Of a stretch of 64,000 bases of DNA, positions 35,248-44,179 are shown in pieces; position 1 is the stretch's first letter; each line of letters opens with the position of its first letter. The position numbers and the translations under genes were made by a program. The DNA comes from JACKNG01 sp040220855. GTDB lineage: Bacteria; Pseudomonadota; Gammaproteobacteria; Ga0077536. The stretch spans positions 37,510 through 101,509 of the forward strand of contig JAVJVZ010000061.1 of assembly GCA_040220855.1 (NCBI GenBank), written 5' to 3'. Under the pieces are notes generated by a model. The model worked only from the letters and a program-made list of their open reading frames with translations. It was not told where the DNA came from and did no database searches.

Positions 35248-35751
35248 ATGAATAACGAGCCTTTCGCAATCGATGACGCTGCGCACCTGCTGTACCGAGA
35301 AGCACGCTGCCTCGATGAGCGCGACTGGACGGGCTGGCTCGATCTGTACACCGAAGACGCCGTATTCTGGGTTCCAGCCTGGCTCGACGAATATCGCACG
35401 TGCACCGACCCTGACCGCGAGATCTCGCAGATCTACCATGATTCGAAACGCGGCCTGGCAGAGCGGATCGGCCGCCTGCAGTCACGCAAGTCGGTGACCA
35501 CGATGCCCCTACCGCGCACCACCCATTTCATCACCAATATCGAGACGTCACCGACAAGCTCGGATACACGCGCCCTGGCAGCATGCTGGATGGTCCACGT
35601 TTACGATCCCAGAACCGCACGGCACCATGTCAATTTCGGACGCTATCGCATCACCCTGGTCGCGCGTGACGGACTGTTGCGTATCGCGCGCAAGGTTATC
35701 CACCTGAACAACGACTGCGTTCCGGCTTCAATCGACGTCTACTCGGTCTAG
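35248..35751 (+). CDS. Ring-hydroxylating dioxygenase beta subunit
   Basis: This is a 167-residue NTF2-like subunit with the family pattern L-L-Y-R-E-A-R-C-L-D-E-R-D-W, W-L-D-L-Y-T-E-D-A-V-F-W-V-P-A and C-terminal R-K-V-I-H-L-N-N-D. It resembles BenB/AntB subunits and should form an alpha3beta3 complex with the product of 33859-35229. It is the last gene of the BVMO-3/Rieske group; a repeat fragment begins 13 bp after its stop. Confidence 0.92.
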   Translation: MNNEPFAIDDAAHLLYREARCLDERDWTGWLDLYTEDAVFWVPAWLDEYRTCTDPDREISQIYHDSKRGLAERIGRLQSRKSVTTMPLPRTTHFITNIETSPTSSDTRALAACWMVHVYDPRTARHHVNFGRYRITLVARDGLLRIARKVIHLNNDCVPASIDVYSV

Positions 35752-35764
35752 CCCGTCCGCCCAA

Positions 35765-35814
35765 GGAAGCCCCTGCAAGCCGAGCGAGCATCCTCGGTGA
35801 CGAGGCGCGCGTCG
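35765..35814. repeat. Repeat fragment similar to the small inverted-repeat element at 49931
   Basis: These 50 bp match the first 50 bp of the element at 49931-50074 at 39 of 50 positions by eye, including a shared CGAGCGAGCAT block and a GCGCGCG block. Both copies begin right after the stop of a plus-strand gene. The opposite end of the element is not visible here, so this is probably a decayed or partial copy. Confidence 0.55.
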
Positions 35815-35832
35815 ATCGAGACGCACAATTCA

Positions 35833-35982
35833 GGCCTGGCATACGAGCATTGCAGAACGGTGCGGAACAGCAGCCACTGCCCGCGAGTGGTCGTCCATGA
35901 TTTCCATGCCGAGCACGTCCGTGTAGAGCGCTCGTGCTCGCACCCGATCGGCGGTCTTGCTTACGACATACCCAAGCCGATT
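35833..35982 (-). pseudogene. Fragment of a VOC (glyoxalase/extradiol dioxygenase) gene
   Basis: The minus-strand frame encodes R-L-G-Y-V-V-S-K-T-A-D-R, then A-L-Y-T-D-V-L-G-M-E-I-M-D-D, the recognisable first beta-alpha-beta unit of a VOC-fold protein. It then runs into unrelated residues and stops. No later metal ligands or second module are found before 35752, so this is a remnant. It lies next to the repeat fragment, which may mark the deletion that destroyed it. Confidence 0.6.
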
Positions 35983-36136
35983 CGTTCTCGATATCCTGCT
36001 GCCTCCTGTGTAGCCGCGGTTCACGCTTCGCATCTGCGGCGATCCGTCGGCGTTGGCAGATCTGTCAACCACCTTGTACAGGGGTCGGCCGCCCGATGTC
36101 GCCCCGGATCCAGGAAATCGCGTCGGCTATATTCGA

Positions 36137-37150
36137 TCAGCGCAGCCCGATGATACGAACGGGCGCACCTGTGGCGCCCCGATACTTCGTCGGCAGGATC
36201 ACCACGGTCATCTCGTCGACCTCGCGACGTGCGATGTCCTCGAGAGCGAGGTTCTCGATCATGTAGATTCCCTCATTGGTGATGAGATGCTGGTGGACCG
36301 GCAACACGAGTTCCTTTTGCTCCCACGGTACGACTTCAACGGCCATGGTATCGGCGCCCACGGCCACCACCTTGCGAGCGGCCAGCCACTTGGATGCCGC
36401 CATACCGATGCCGGGCATGTGCCGGGTGTATTCCTGCGGAGTCTCGCTGAAGAATCGACCCCAGCCCGTGCGGATCATGACGATAGATCCTTCAGCGACA
36501 TCAACGCCCTGCTTCACCATCGCACCCTCGAGATCGCCGACCGTGACGACCTCACCAGGCTTCATGTACTCGACGCCGCGACAAGCGGCAACATCCAGCA
36601 TCACGGCGCGGGCGATGAACGGCGGTGCCTTCTCGATACCGCCATGGGCCAGGCCCTTGTCGGTCACGCCTTCGGCGTCAAGCACGCCGCCGTAGAGCAG
36701 CCCCTCGATCGAAACATGGCCGAGCGAATCGATGTGGGTGCTGACATGCACGGTCATTTCGATGCGCTCGATATTGAACCCGAGCCCGTTCACCGCCCCC
36801 ATGTGCTCGGCAATGTACCGCTCGGAGCGGTCGGACGTCTTGTACATGCTGAGAACGTAGGGCGGCTGAAACCCCGGAAACTGTGGGGCATCCTCGCTGA
36901 CGTCGTGCGACAGCTCGAATATCTCACCCTTGTCGACGGCGGCCAGCGCCGCCATCACCGTCTCCCGGGTCATCCGATTGGCGGCGCCGAGCTCGTCGCC
37001 CTCGCCCCAGATCCAGTTGCGCGGCCCGAGGTCGGCCGCCATCGAGGGAACGTGGGCGAGCGCGATCGACGCGCTCATCACGCCATGCAGGAGCACGGTG
37101 CGGAGTTTGGCGGCCCGGTTTCGTGCAGGTCGCGTCAGTCGGTTTCTCAT
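36137..37150 (-). CDS. Cyclase-family (kynurenine formamidase-like) metal hydrolase, exported
   Basis: The 337-residue protein has a cleavable signal peptide (basic start, hydrophobic core, cut after S-M-A near residue 38). The cyclase-family metal motif is H135-V-S-T-H139-I-D141-S-L-G-H145. The family hydrolyses amides, esters or lactones with a bound metal. The ATG at 37150 has GGAGG 7 bp upstream. It is the last gene of the GntR-led operon, so it may open a lactone in the periplasm before uptake by the adjacent MFS transporter (inference). Confidence 0.9.
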   Translation of the reverse strand: MRNRLTRPARNRAAKLRTVLLHGVMSASIALAHVPSMAADLGPRNWIWGEGDELGAANRMTRETVMAALAAVDKGEIFELSHDVSEDAPQFPGFQPPYVLSMYKTSDRSERYIAEHMGAVNGLGFNIERIEMTVHVSTHIDSLGHVSIEGLLYGGVLDAEGVTDKGLAHGGIEKAPPFIARAVMLDVAACRGVEYMKPGEVVTVGDLEGAMVKQGVDVAEGSIVMIRTGWGRFFSETPQEYTRHMPGIGMAASKWLAARKVVAVGADTMAVEVVPWEQKELVLPVHQHLITNEGIYMIENLALEDIARREVDEMTVVILPTKYRGATGAPVRIIGLR

Positions 37151-37214
37151 TGTGGTTCCTCCCAAATTGCAAGGATGGCGTTGCGACTGCGGTAGGCGCC
37201 GACGGCGGTCAGGA

Positions 37215-38576
37215 TCAATCGACCTCGACCGCCGCGGCTGGTATCGACGCGGTCGCCTGTTCAGGGGTGGTTCCGGCCGGCAGCAGGAGTACCAAAAGCG
37301 CTCCGGCAACCATCGATGCCGCGAGCATCACGATGCCCGCAGCAGTGCTGCCGGTCGCGTCCTTGATCAAGCCGATCGCCAACGGTGCGACGAAACCCGC
37401 GAGGTTGCCCAACGAGTTGATCAGGGCGATGCCGACCGCTGCCGCTCCGCCGCTCACGAACGACGTCGCCAGCCCCCATGCCTGTGGCACGCCACCCAGG
37501 ATCCCGGAGGCGCCGATCGCGAGTGCCGCGATCGCGAACGCCGGATCGGCGGCGAGCGCGACGCTCGCCACCAGGCCCGCCGCGCCGCACAAGACCGGGA
37601 CCGCGGTGTGCCAGCGCCGTTCGGCGCGGCGGTCCGCGCTACGGCCAATCAGGACCATGGCCACCGCAGCCGTGCCAAAGGGAATCGCGGTAACGAGTCC
37701 GATTTCGGTCATCGAGACATAGCCCAGTTCCTGCACGATCGTCGGCAGCCAGAAATTCAGTCCGTACAGCCCCATCACGATCGCGAAATAGATCACCCCC
37801 ATCAGCCACACACGCGGCAACCGCAGCCCGTCGACGATACGCACGTGCTCTATCGCCCCGCGTTCGCGGTCGAGCTCACCAGTGATGAAATCCCGTTCGT
37901 CCGCGCTCAGCCAGTGCGCCTGCGATACGACGTCGTCCAGCAAGCGCAGCGCCAGAATCCCCAGCGCGACGGAGGGGAGGCCCTCGATCAGGAACAGCCA
38001 TTGCCAGCCCGCGAGGCTCGAGACGCCATCGAGGTGCTGCATGATCAACCCGGACACCGGTGCGCCGATCACGGTGGACACGGCGACCGCGGTGGCGAAC
38101 AGCGCGATGACACGCCCGCGCCGCGCGGCCGGGAACCAGCACGTCAGGTAATAAATGACGCCGGGAAAGAACCCGGCCTCTGCGACGCCGAGCAGAAACC
38201 GCAGGACATAGAAGACCGCTTCGGACGTGACGAACATCATCGAGGCGGAAATGCCACCCCACGCAATCATGATCCGGGCGATGGTCCGCCGAGCACCAAT
38301 GCGCAACATCAGCAGGTTGCTCGGCACCTCGAACATGACGTAGCCGATGAAGAACACCCCGGCACCGAGACCGTAGGCCGCCTCGCTGAACCCGAGATCG
38401 TCGAGCATCCTGAGCTTGGCGAACCCGACGTTGACGCGGTCCAGGTACGCGAACACGTAACAGACGAACAGGAACGGCACGATCCGCAGGGACACGCGCC
38501 GGTACAGGCGATCGGCGTCGATCATGGCGGCCCCGGCGCGGGCAGCCGGATGCATGCCGCTCATCGCGGCATCCAC
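37215..38576 (-). CDS. MFS transporter, anion:cation symporter (phthalate/4-hydroxyphenylacetate permease-like) family
   Basis: The 453-residue inner-membrane protein has about twelve hydrophobic segments and ACS-family motifs: A-Y-L-D-R-V-N-V-G-F-A near TM1, G-V-A-E-A-G-F-F-P-G-V near TM4, and a cytoplasmic loop in the middle. The family imports aromatic or other organic acids with protons. Start choice is uncertain: 38576, 38564, 38555 and 38525 are all possible, and homology begins just after the last. It lies between the aldolase and cyclase genes in the GntR operon. Confidence 0.92.
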   Translation of the reverse strand: MDAAMSGMHPAARAGAAMIDADRLYRRVSLRIVPFLFVCYVFAYLDRVNVGFAKLRMLDDLGFSEAAYGLGAGVFFIGYVMFEVPSNLLMLRIGARRTIARIMIAWGGISASMMFVTSEAVFYVLRFLLGVAEAGFFPGVIYYLTCWFPAARRGRVIALFATAVAVSTVIGAPVSGLIMQHLDGVSSLAGWQWLFLIEGLPSVALGILALRLLDDVVSQAHWLSADERDFITGELDRERGAIEHVRIVDGLRLPRVWLMGVIYFAIVMGLYGLNFWLPTIVQELGYVSMTEIGLVTAIPFGTAAVAMVLIGRSADRRAERRWHTAVPVLCGAAGLVASVALAADPAFAIAALAIGASGILGGVPQAWGLATSFVSGGAAAVGIALINSLGNLAGFVAPLAIGLIKDATGSTAAGIVMLAASMVAGALLVLLLPAGTTPEQATASIPAAAVEVD

Positions 38577-38643
38577 CAGGCCTGCGATGCCCCGTGACCG
38601 TCGAAGCGCGGTAACGCGGCCGCCCGACCCCCGGTCGCCGCGG

Positions 38644-39459
38644 TCATTCGCGATACCCGGGATCGTTGCGATCGAGCCAGCGCCGCAACGCCGACCATTC
38701 GGGCAGCTCGCTCACTGTCCCGGTCGTCTCGTCGATACGCTCCCATTGCCGCGCCGTGCGCTCGCGCACGTCCGCCGGCGCGAGCCGCACCCCCCCGCCC
38801 GCGGACATGGCGAGAAGCTGCACCTCGCACGCCTGCTCGAGGTAGTACATCCGGGAGAAAGCCCGCCCGATGCTGTCACCGCAGGTGATGAGCCCATGGT
38901 TGCGCAGGATCATGGCGTTGTGCGAACCGAGATCGTCCGCCAGGCGCGCGCATTCGTCCTCGTCTACCGCAATACCTTCATAGTCGTGGTAGGCGATGCG
39001 CTCGTGGAACTGCATGCCGCCCTGCGTGAGGGGCTGGAAACCGTCATCGAGGCAGGACACCGCCGCACCATGGAGAGTGTGTGTATGAATGATGCAGGCG
39101 ACGTCGGGCCGGGCGGTATGGATGGCACCATGAATGACGAACGCCGCCTTGTTGATGACATGACTCCCGCCGTCCACGAGCTCACCGGACGGGTCAACCT
39201 TGACCAGATTCGATGCCGTTACCTCCTCGTAGGCCAAACCGAACGGGTTCAGGAGGTACTGATGCTCGCGTCCCGGGACACGCGCGGATATATGATTGTA
39301 GACGAGGTCGGTCCACTTGAAGTGGTGCGCAAGACGATAGCAGGCGGCGAGATCTTCACGCACTGCGCGCTCGTCGAGCGCGCAGCCGTCCTGCGGGGAT
39401 TTCACTTGCCGGTCATTCGTCCGTGTGACCATGTTCTCAAAATCTCCGTAGATTGACAT
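38644..39459 (-). CDS. Class II aldolase/adducin-domain protein
   Basis: This is a 271-residue zinc-type fold with H125-T-H127 and a later N-H-G-L-I-T-C-G supplying the third histidine. The segment N-K-A-A-F-V-I-H-G-A-I-H follows the adducin-like pattern; the catalytic glutamate of fuculose aldolases seems replaced by alanine. It could be a lyase, epimerase or decarboxylase-like enzyme. The ATG at 39459 is chosen; one at 39432 is possible. It lies in the GntR operon between the CoA-transferase and MFS genes. Confidence 0.9.
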   Translation of the reverse strand: MSIYGDFENMVTRTNDRQVKSPQDGCALDERAVREDLAACYRLAHHFKWTDLVYNHISARVPGREHQYLLNPFGLAYEEVTASNLVKVDPSGELVDGGSHVINKAAFVIHGAIHTARPDVACIIHTHTLHGAAVSCLDDGFQPLTQGGMQFHERIAYHDYEGIAVDEDECARLADDLGSHNAMILRNHGLITCGDSIGRAFSRMYYLEQACEVQLLAMSAGGGVRLAPADVRERTARQWERIDETTGTVSELPEWSALRRWLDRNDPGYRE

Positions 39460-39571
39460 CGGATTCTGTCCGCAAGCTCCCGTCCCGCAAACCGCGATCC
39501 CGGGCAGCAGGCGCAACCGTTCAGGGTGCACCGTACCGCGGGAGCCGGGCACCGCGCCGACGGCGCAGGCA

Positions 39572-40792
39572 TCATACGTCCCGCTCGACCAGCACGCCGT
39601 CGGCGCGCAACGAGGCGATGGTGTCGGCGTCATAGTCGAGCAGTTCGCCCAGGACACTGGCATTGTGCTCGCCAAGCGCCGGGGCACTGTAGCCAGGATG
39701 TGGCGGATAGTCGGATGTTCTGATGGGCATGCCGGGGATCTCGAACGAGCCGGCGATGCGGTCGTTCACCGTGCGCACCGTACCCCGTTCCCGAAGGTGA
39801 GGATGCTTCACCGTCTCCGCGACGCTGAGCACCGGCGCGCAGGGCACGCCGTGGGCTTCGAGTGTCGACACGGCGGAATCACGGTCGGGGAAGCCGGCCA
39901 GCCAGCCTTCGACCAGGCTCACGACCTCCGAGCGCCGAGCCAGGCGGTCGGCGTCGGTCGCGTAATCGGGGTGGTTGACCAGATCCTGCCGCCCCATGGC
40001 CGCGCACAGGTCCGGCCAGTGGTGCATGAATCCCATGATGACGACATCGCCACCCGGCACGCGAAATACGCCGGCTGGACAGATGTACGACACGTGCCGC
40101 CCGGCACGCATCGGGTCGATTTCTCCGCCGCTGCCGGTATGTTGATGAACGTTGACCTCGTGGCAATGGTAGTAGCAGTCGAGCAGCGCGATGTCCAGGT
40201 GCTGGCCGCGGCCGGTGCGGGCGCGATGTACCAGTGCGGCGGCAATGGCAAAGGCCGCGTGCACGCCGGTGGACACGTCGCCGATACCCGCGAGCGGGAT
40301 GTAGGGCGCCTCGTCGGCGTCTCCGATCATCGACGTGATGCCCGAATAGGCCTGGGCAATGTAGTCGTAACCCGGCTTCGTCGCCAGCGGCCCGCTCTGC
40401 CCCAGCGCCGAAATCGAGCACAGGATGATGTCCTCGCGCAGAGTGCGCAAGGCATCGAAATCCAGGCCCATGTCCGCCATCACGCCGGGCTTGAAGTTCT
40501 CGACAACGGCGTCGCAGTGCGGCACCAGTTCGCGCACGAGCGACAGCCCTCGCGGGTCGCGCAGATTCACGCAGACACTGCGCTTGTTCAGGCTTTGCTG
40601 AATGACGTAGAGGCTGCGTTCGTTGCGCAGCTTCGAGATGCCGCGCACCATGTCGCCGTCGGGCGCCGGTTCCACCTTGATCACGTCCGCGCCGAGCTCG
40701 GCGAACATGCGCGTGCAGGTAGGTCCCGCGAGCGCACGCGTCAGATCGAGGATCCTCACGCCGGACAGCAAATGCTCGTTCGTCCCGTTCAT
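39572..40792 (-). CDS. Family III CoA-transferase (CaiB/BaiF type)
   Basis: The 406-residue enzyme moves CoA between carboxylic acids through an aspartyl-CoA anhydride. N-terminal family motifs G-V-R-I-L-D-L-T-R-A-L-A-G-P and A-D-V-I-K-V-E-P are clear, followed by L-N-K-R-S-V-C-V-N-L, V-E-N-F-K-P-G and G-Y-D-Y-I-A-Q-A. AGGAGG stands about 11 bp before the ATG at 40792. It lies in the GntR-led operon and probably activates an acid made by that pathway. Confidence 0.94.
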   Translation of the reverse strand: MNGTNEHLLSGVRILDLTRALAGPTCTRMFAELGADVIKVEPAPDGDMVRGISKLRNERSLYVIQQSLNKRSVCVNLRDPRGLSLVRELVPHCDAVVENFKPGVMADMGLDFDALRTLREDIILCSISALGQSGPLATKPGYDYIAQAYSGITSMIGDADEAPYIPLAGIGDVSTGVHAAFAIAAALVHRARTGRGQHLDIALLDCYYHCHEVNVHQHTGSGGEIDPMRAGRHVSYICPAGVFRVPGGDVVIMGFMHHWPDLCAAMGRQDLVNHPDYATDADRLARRSEVVSLVEGWLAGFPDRDSAVSTLEAHGVPCAPVLSVAETVKHPHLRERGTVRTVNDRIAGSFEIPGMPIRTSDYPPHPGYSAPALGEHNASVLGELLDYDADTIASLRADGVLVERDV

Positions 40793-40850
40793 TGTCCAGC
40801 TTGCCTCCTCAGAATGCCCCATCAGTGGTATCTCTTCCCAACGTTCCCAA

Positions 40851-41897
40851 TCAGTGCAGCAGCACGCGGGCCCAGTCGTCGATCGCGTTCTCGTGGCCCG
40901 GCACGATTTGCACCGCAACCTGGTCGTAACCCGCTGCATCCAGTTGCGCAACGCGATCCCGGATGACCTCCGGCGTACCGGTCAGGGTCTGCTCGCGGAT
41001 CATGTCGGCGGTGACGAAGTGGTCCTCGTCGGGCCGCAAATAGAGCAGGTGGCCTTCGTGCAGGCGCAGGTGTCGCTCCTGCGCCGGCTGGTAGGACTCG
41101 TAGAGCGTGCGGTATTCGCGAATCGTGTCCGTGAGCGCCGGCGGCACGCGCGAGGGATCGTTGTCCTCCACCAGCCAGTGCAGGCCGATCGCGACCATCG
41201 GGCCCGCCTGTGCCTTCGCCCGCGAGGAATCGTACGGCTCGCCCGGCTCCAGTACGCAGCCCAGATTGAGGCATGTGGCGTACATCGAGGCCGGATCGCG
41301 CCCCGCCTGCCGTGCCGCGTCGCGCACGATCCCGATGTCCTCGAGCGCGGCCGGGCTCATCCAGGCATTGATGAAGCCATCGGCAACCTCGGCCGTCATC
41401 TGCCGTGCGCGCGGCCCGAAAGCCGAGATATGCACGGGGATCGGATCAGCGGTATTGACGAAGCGATCGTTCGGATGCATGAAGCGAAAGCTGCGTTCGC
41501 TGCCTTCGAGCACGGCGGCTACGGTGTCGCCGTTCCACAAGCCCTGCATCACCCGGACGTACTCGCGGATCTCCGCGAGCTTCTGCGCGCGCAGACCGAG
41601 CGTACGCCGCGCCGTGTACCCGGTGCCCAGTCCTGCGATGACCCGTCCCGGTGCCAGCGCGTTCAACGAGGCGAGCGCATTGGCGGCGACCGGTGCAAGC
41701 CGGTTGGACGGCACCAGCACGCCGGCTCCGAGCCTGATGGTGCTCGTGTTCATCGCTGCCGCCGTCATCGCGACGAAGACGTCGGTACAAAGCAGCTGCG
41801 AATCGTAGAACCAGGCGTGCGTGAAGCCGAGTTGCTCCGCGCGTCGCGCCAGGCGCCATGCCTGCGCGTCGGCAATGAGCGCGATACCGAAATCCAT
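40851..41897 (-). CDS. LLM-class flavin/F420-type oxidoreductase (operon of GntR)
   Basis: The 348-residue luciferase-fold protein starts M-D-F-G-I-A-L-I-A-D-A, with F-Y-D-S-Q-L-L and the nucleotide-binding G-L-G-T-G-Y-T-A-R-R-T-L-G. It belongs to the group often annotated as F420-dependent methylene-H4MPT reductase-like; in proteobacteria FMN is the likelier cofactor. The ATG at 41897 has a GGGGAGGAG site. The gene is 43 bp after the GntR gene and 58 bp before the CoA-transferase gene. Confidence 0.92.
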   Translation of the reverse strand: MDFGIALIADAQAWRLARRAEQLGFTHAWFYDSQLLCTDVFVAMTAAAMNTSTIRLGAGVLVPSNRLAPVAANALASLNALAPGRVIAGLGTGYTARRTLGLRAQKLAEIREYVRVMQGLWNGDTVAAVLEGSERSFRFMHPNDRFVNTADPIPVHISAFGPRARQMTAEVADGFINAWMSPAALEDIGIVRDAARQAGRDPASMYATCLNLGCVLEPGEPYDSSRAKAQAGPMVAIGLHWLVEDNDPSRVPPALTDTIREYRTLYESYQPAQERHLRLHEGHLLYLRPDEDHFVTADMIREQTLTGTPEVIRDRVAQLDAAGYDQVAVQIVPGHENAIDDWARVLLH

Positions 41898-41940
41898 ATT
41901 CTCCTCCCCGGTAACGTGCCTGTTGGCACGGCCCCTCATG

Positions 41941-42690
41941 TTATTCCTGCTCGGCCATATTCCCGCCGGCCACGTCCACGGCGCGTCGGTGCAGCCGCCT
42001 TACGATACCCGCGCCGACCGTTTCGAGCTGATCGGCAACGTACTTGCACGCGCCGGCGGCATCGCCATCGCCGATCGCACGCCGGATGCGCCGATGCGAG
42101 CGCCGGACGCGCTCGGAAAAATAGAGCGATCCGAAGGCGATCTTGATGTAGAAATCGCTACGGTCCCACAATGCGGCCGCAATCCTCGACGTACCGGGTG
42201 AGCGGGCCATGCGGTGGATCTGCGTATGAAACAGGATGTTCAACCGCCGGTATTCCGGATCGCGGTCGTCGGGCCCGCCTGCTGCGGCAGAACAGTCGTC
42301 GATGTAGTCACACAGCCGCCGAAACTCGTCCAGGTCGTCCGTGGTTCGACGTTCCGCCGCGAACGCCGCGACGAGTGACTCAACCCGCGCGAACATCAGG
42401 AAGAAATCCCGAATGTCATTGATCCGGGGCACCGCGACGCTGCAACCGACCTGCGGGACGATACTGACGAAGCCGTCGTTCTCTAGCCGCTTCAGGGCCT
42501 CCATTATCGGTACTCTGCTGCAGCCGAGTTGTTTGGCGAACGAGACCACGGACAGCTTGTCGCCCGGCTCCAGGCCACCTTCGAGCAGCGCCCCCTTGAT
42601 GACTTGATAGGCCTCTTCGGAGCGGCCGCCACGACCATGCGTCGGCAACGGCGACGGCGCGCGGAAATACGGCGTTGCTCTGCCTTTCAC
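41941..42690 (-). CDS. GntR-family regulator (FCD subfamily)
   Basis: This 249-residue protein has a winged HTH (residues 25-90: S-E-E-A-Y-Q-V-I-K, L-G-C-S-R-V-P-I-M-E-A-L-K-R-L) and a C-terminal helical FCD domain with metal-type histidines (F-H-T-Q-I-H-R-M-A). It is the first gene of the minus-strand operon running to 36137 and divergent from the plus-strand oxygenase cluster. A perfect palindrome at 42749 is a likely binding site. Both gene sets may thus be controlled together. Confidence 0.92.
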   Translation of the reverse strand: MKGRATPYFRAPSPLPTHGRGGRSEEAYQVIKGALLEGGLEPGDKLSVVSFAKQLGCSRVPIMEALKRLENDGFVSIVPQVGCSVAVPRINDIRDFFLMFARVESLVAAFAAERRTTDDLDEFRRLCDYIDDCSAAAGGPDDRDPEYRRLNILFHTQIHRMARSPGTSRIAAALWDRSDFYIKIAFGSLYFSERVRRSHRRIRRAIGDGDAAGACKYVADQLETVGAGIVRRLHRRAVDVAGGNMAEQE

Positions 42691-42748
42691 GATTTCATCA
42701 AATCGAGGGCGCCACTGTGCTGGTGCGCTTGATTTGTTCAGGAGTGCA

Positions 42749-42760
42749 CTAATATATTAG
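42749..42760. promoter_or_regulatory. Palindrome CTAATATATTAG, probable GntR operator
   Basis: A perfect 12-bp palindrome lies between the divergent GntR gene (start 42690) and the luciferase-like gene (start 42893). It is A/T-rich in GC-rich surroundings and could overlap a -10 element. Short A/T palindromes are typical for FCD-type GntR proteins. Confidence 0.55.
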
Positions 42761-42892
42761 CATTCTGTGAAGACGGCAACGCATGTCTGACATGCCGGCA
42801 CCCGGCCCCACGGAGAACGCAGAGGAGAATCGTCGCGCTCATGAACGGACAAGGTAGGGAGGGCGGTCGCCGCGGCGACTGCGACTAGGCTG

Positions 42893-44179
42893 ATGGGTTT
42901 TCGCATGGGTGCCCTGCTGCTCCCCAGCGTGAGCGCCGAAAGCGCGGACTTCGAGCGTGGCTACGCAGGACAGAACCCCGTGTTCTACCAGCGCGCGCTC
43001 AGCGACTGCGGACGACTGATCCGCCAGATGGAAGACCTGGGGTTCGATTTCGTCGCTTTCTCCGAGCACCATTTTCATCTCGAGGGGCTCGAGGTCTCCA
43101 ATAACCCGATGATGCTCGGTGCCTGGGCCGCGATGCTGACGACGCGCTTGCGCGTGGCGCAGATGGGCATCGTGCTGCCGTCGCGCAACCCGCTGCTGGT
43201 GGCCGAGGATCTGGCCATGCTTGACCACTTCTCCGGCGGCCGCATGGCGGCTGGTTTCGCACGCGGCTACCAGGCACGCCACGTCGCGACGATCGGCCAG
43301 AAAATGAACGCCTACCCGACGGCAGCGACGGATCCGGAATTCGAAGAGCACGACCGGATCAATCGCGAGCTGTTCAACGACCACTACGAGATCGTGCGCA
43401 AGGCGTGGACGCAACGGCTGTTCGAGCATCACAGCGAGCACTGGCAGATTCCTCCGGCCAACGTAGGCTGGGATCATCCGGCCACCCGCACGATGGCGCC
43501 CGGCATGATCTCGGAGGACGGCACGCTCCAGAAGGTCGGTATCGCGCCGACGACGCTGCAGGATCCCGACCACATCGAAACGTTCATCCCCTTCACGATG
43601 AGCGCGGAAACAATCGCGTGGTCGGCGCGCCAGGGGGTCAAACCCGTCATCTTCACGCCCATCGAGGAACATGCGAAAGCCAGCATCGATCTTTTCCATA
43701 ATGCCTGCCGTGACGCGGGGCGCGACGTGGATTGGGGCCAGAACGTCGGACATTTTCGCGACATCGTGGTGGCGGACACGGAAGCGGAGGCCATCGCCAT
43801 CCAGGAGCGCGGCATGGGCTACATCTGGACCCGCTGGCACGACTGGTTCGGCTTCAACGAGGCGTTGCGTTATCCCGGCGAGACTGGCGCCATTCCGAAT
43901 ACGCCCGAGTGCGTGCGTGAACGCGGTTATGGACTGGTCGGCACCGTGGACACTGTGGCGCGCAAGATCGAAAGCATGCTCGAGACATTGAAGACGGACC
44001 TGATCGTGCCGTGGATTGCGGTCGGCCCGGCACCCATCGACGGGCTGCTTCGCAGTAACGAGCTGCTGGTCGAAAAGGTGCTGCCCAAGGTAGGCGTGGA
44101 GCTGACGCAGTTCCAGCCGACATTGCGCGAAGAATTCAGCGGACCGGACTGGCGTGCCCAGTGCGGTGCGTCGCGATGA
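42893..44179 (+). CDS. LLM-class flavin-dependent monooxygenase
   Basis: The 428-residue luciferase-like protein has the F-x-x-F-S-E-H-H-F motif typical of LLM oxygenases (here F-V-A-F-S-E-H-H-F), then G-I-V-L-P-S-R-N-P and F-S-G-G-R-M-A-A-G-F-A-R-G-Y. The start at 42893 has a weak ribosome site; an ATG at 42905 is possible. It is the first gene of the plus-strand cluster with HpaB-, hydrolase- and MhpB-type genes, and its stop overlaps the next start (ATGA). It needs FMNH2; the substrate is unknown. Confidence 0.92.
   Translation: MGFRMGALLLPSVSAESADFERGYAGQNPVFYQRALSDCGRLIRQMEDLGFDFVAFSEHHFHLEGLEVSNNPMMLGAWAAMLTTRLRVAQMGIVLPSRNPLLVAEDLAMLDHFSGGRMAAGFARGYQARHVATIGQKMNAYPTAATDPEFEEHDRINRELFNDHYEIVRKAWTQRLFEHHSEHWQIPPANVGWDHPATRTMAPGMISEDGTLQKVGIAPTTLQDPDHIETFIPFTMSAETIAWSARQGVKPVIFTPIEEHAKASIDLFHNACRDAGRDVDWGQNVGHFRDIVVADTEAEAIAIQERGMGYIWTRWHDWFGFNEALRYPGETGAIPNTPECVRERGYGLVGTVDTVARKIESMLETLKTDLIVPWIAVGPAPIDGLLRSNELLVEKVLPKVGVELTQFQPTLREEFSGPDWRAQCGASR

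Noticed and set aside
42841..42888. 15-codon open frame (M-N-G-Q-G-R-E-G-G-R-R-G-D-C-D) just before the luciferase-like gene, possible leader peptide
   Set aside because: No attenuator hairpins or codon bias linked to a ligand were seen; a short frame of this size is expected by chance.
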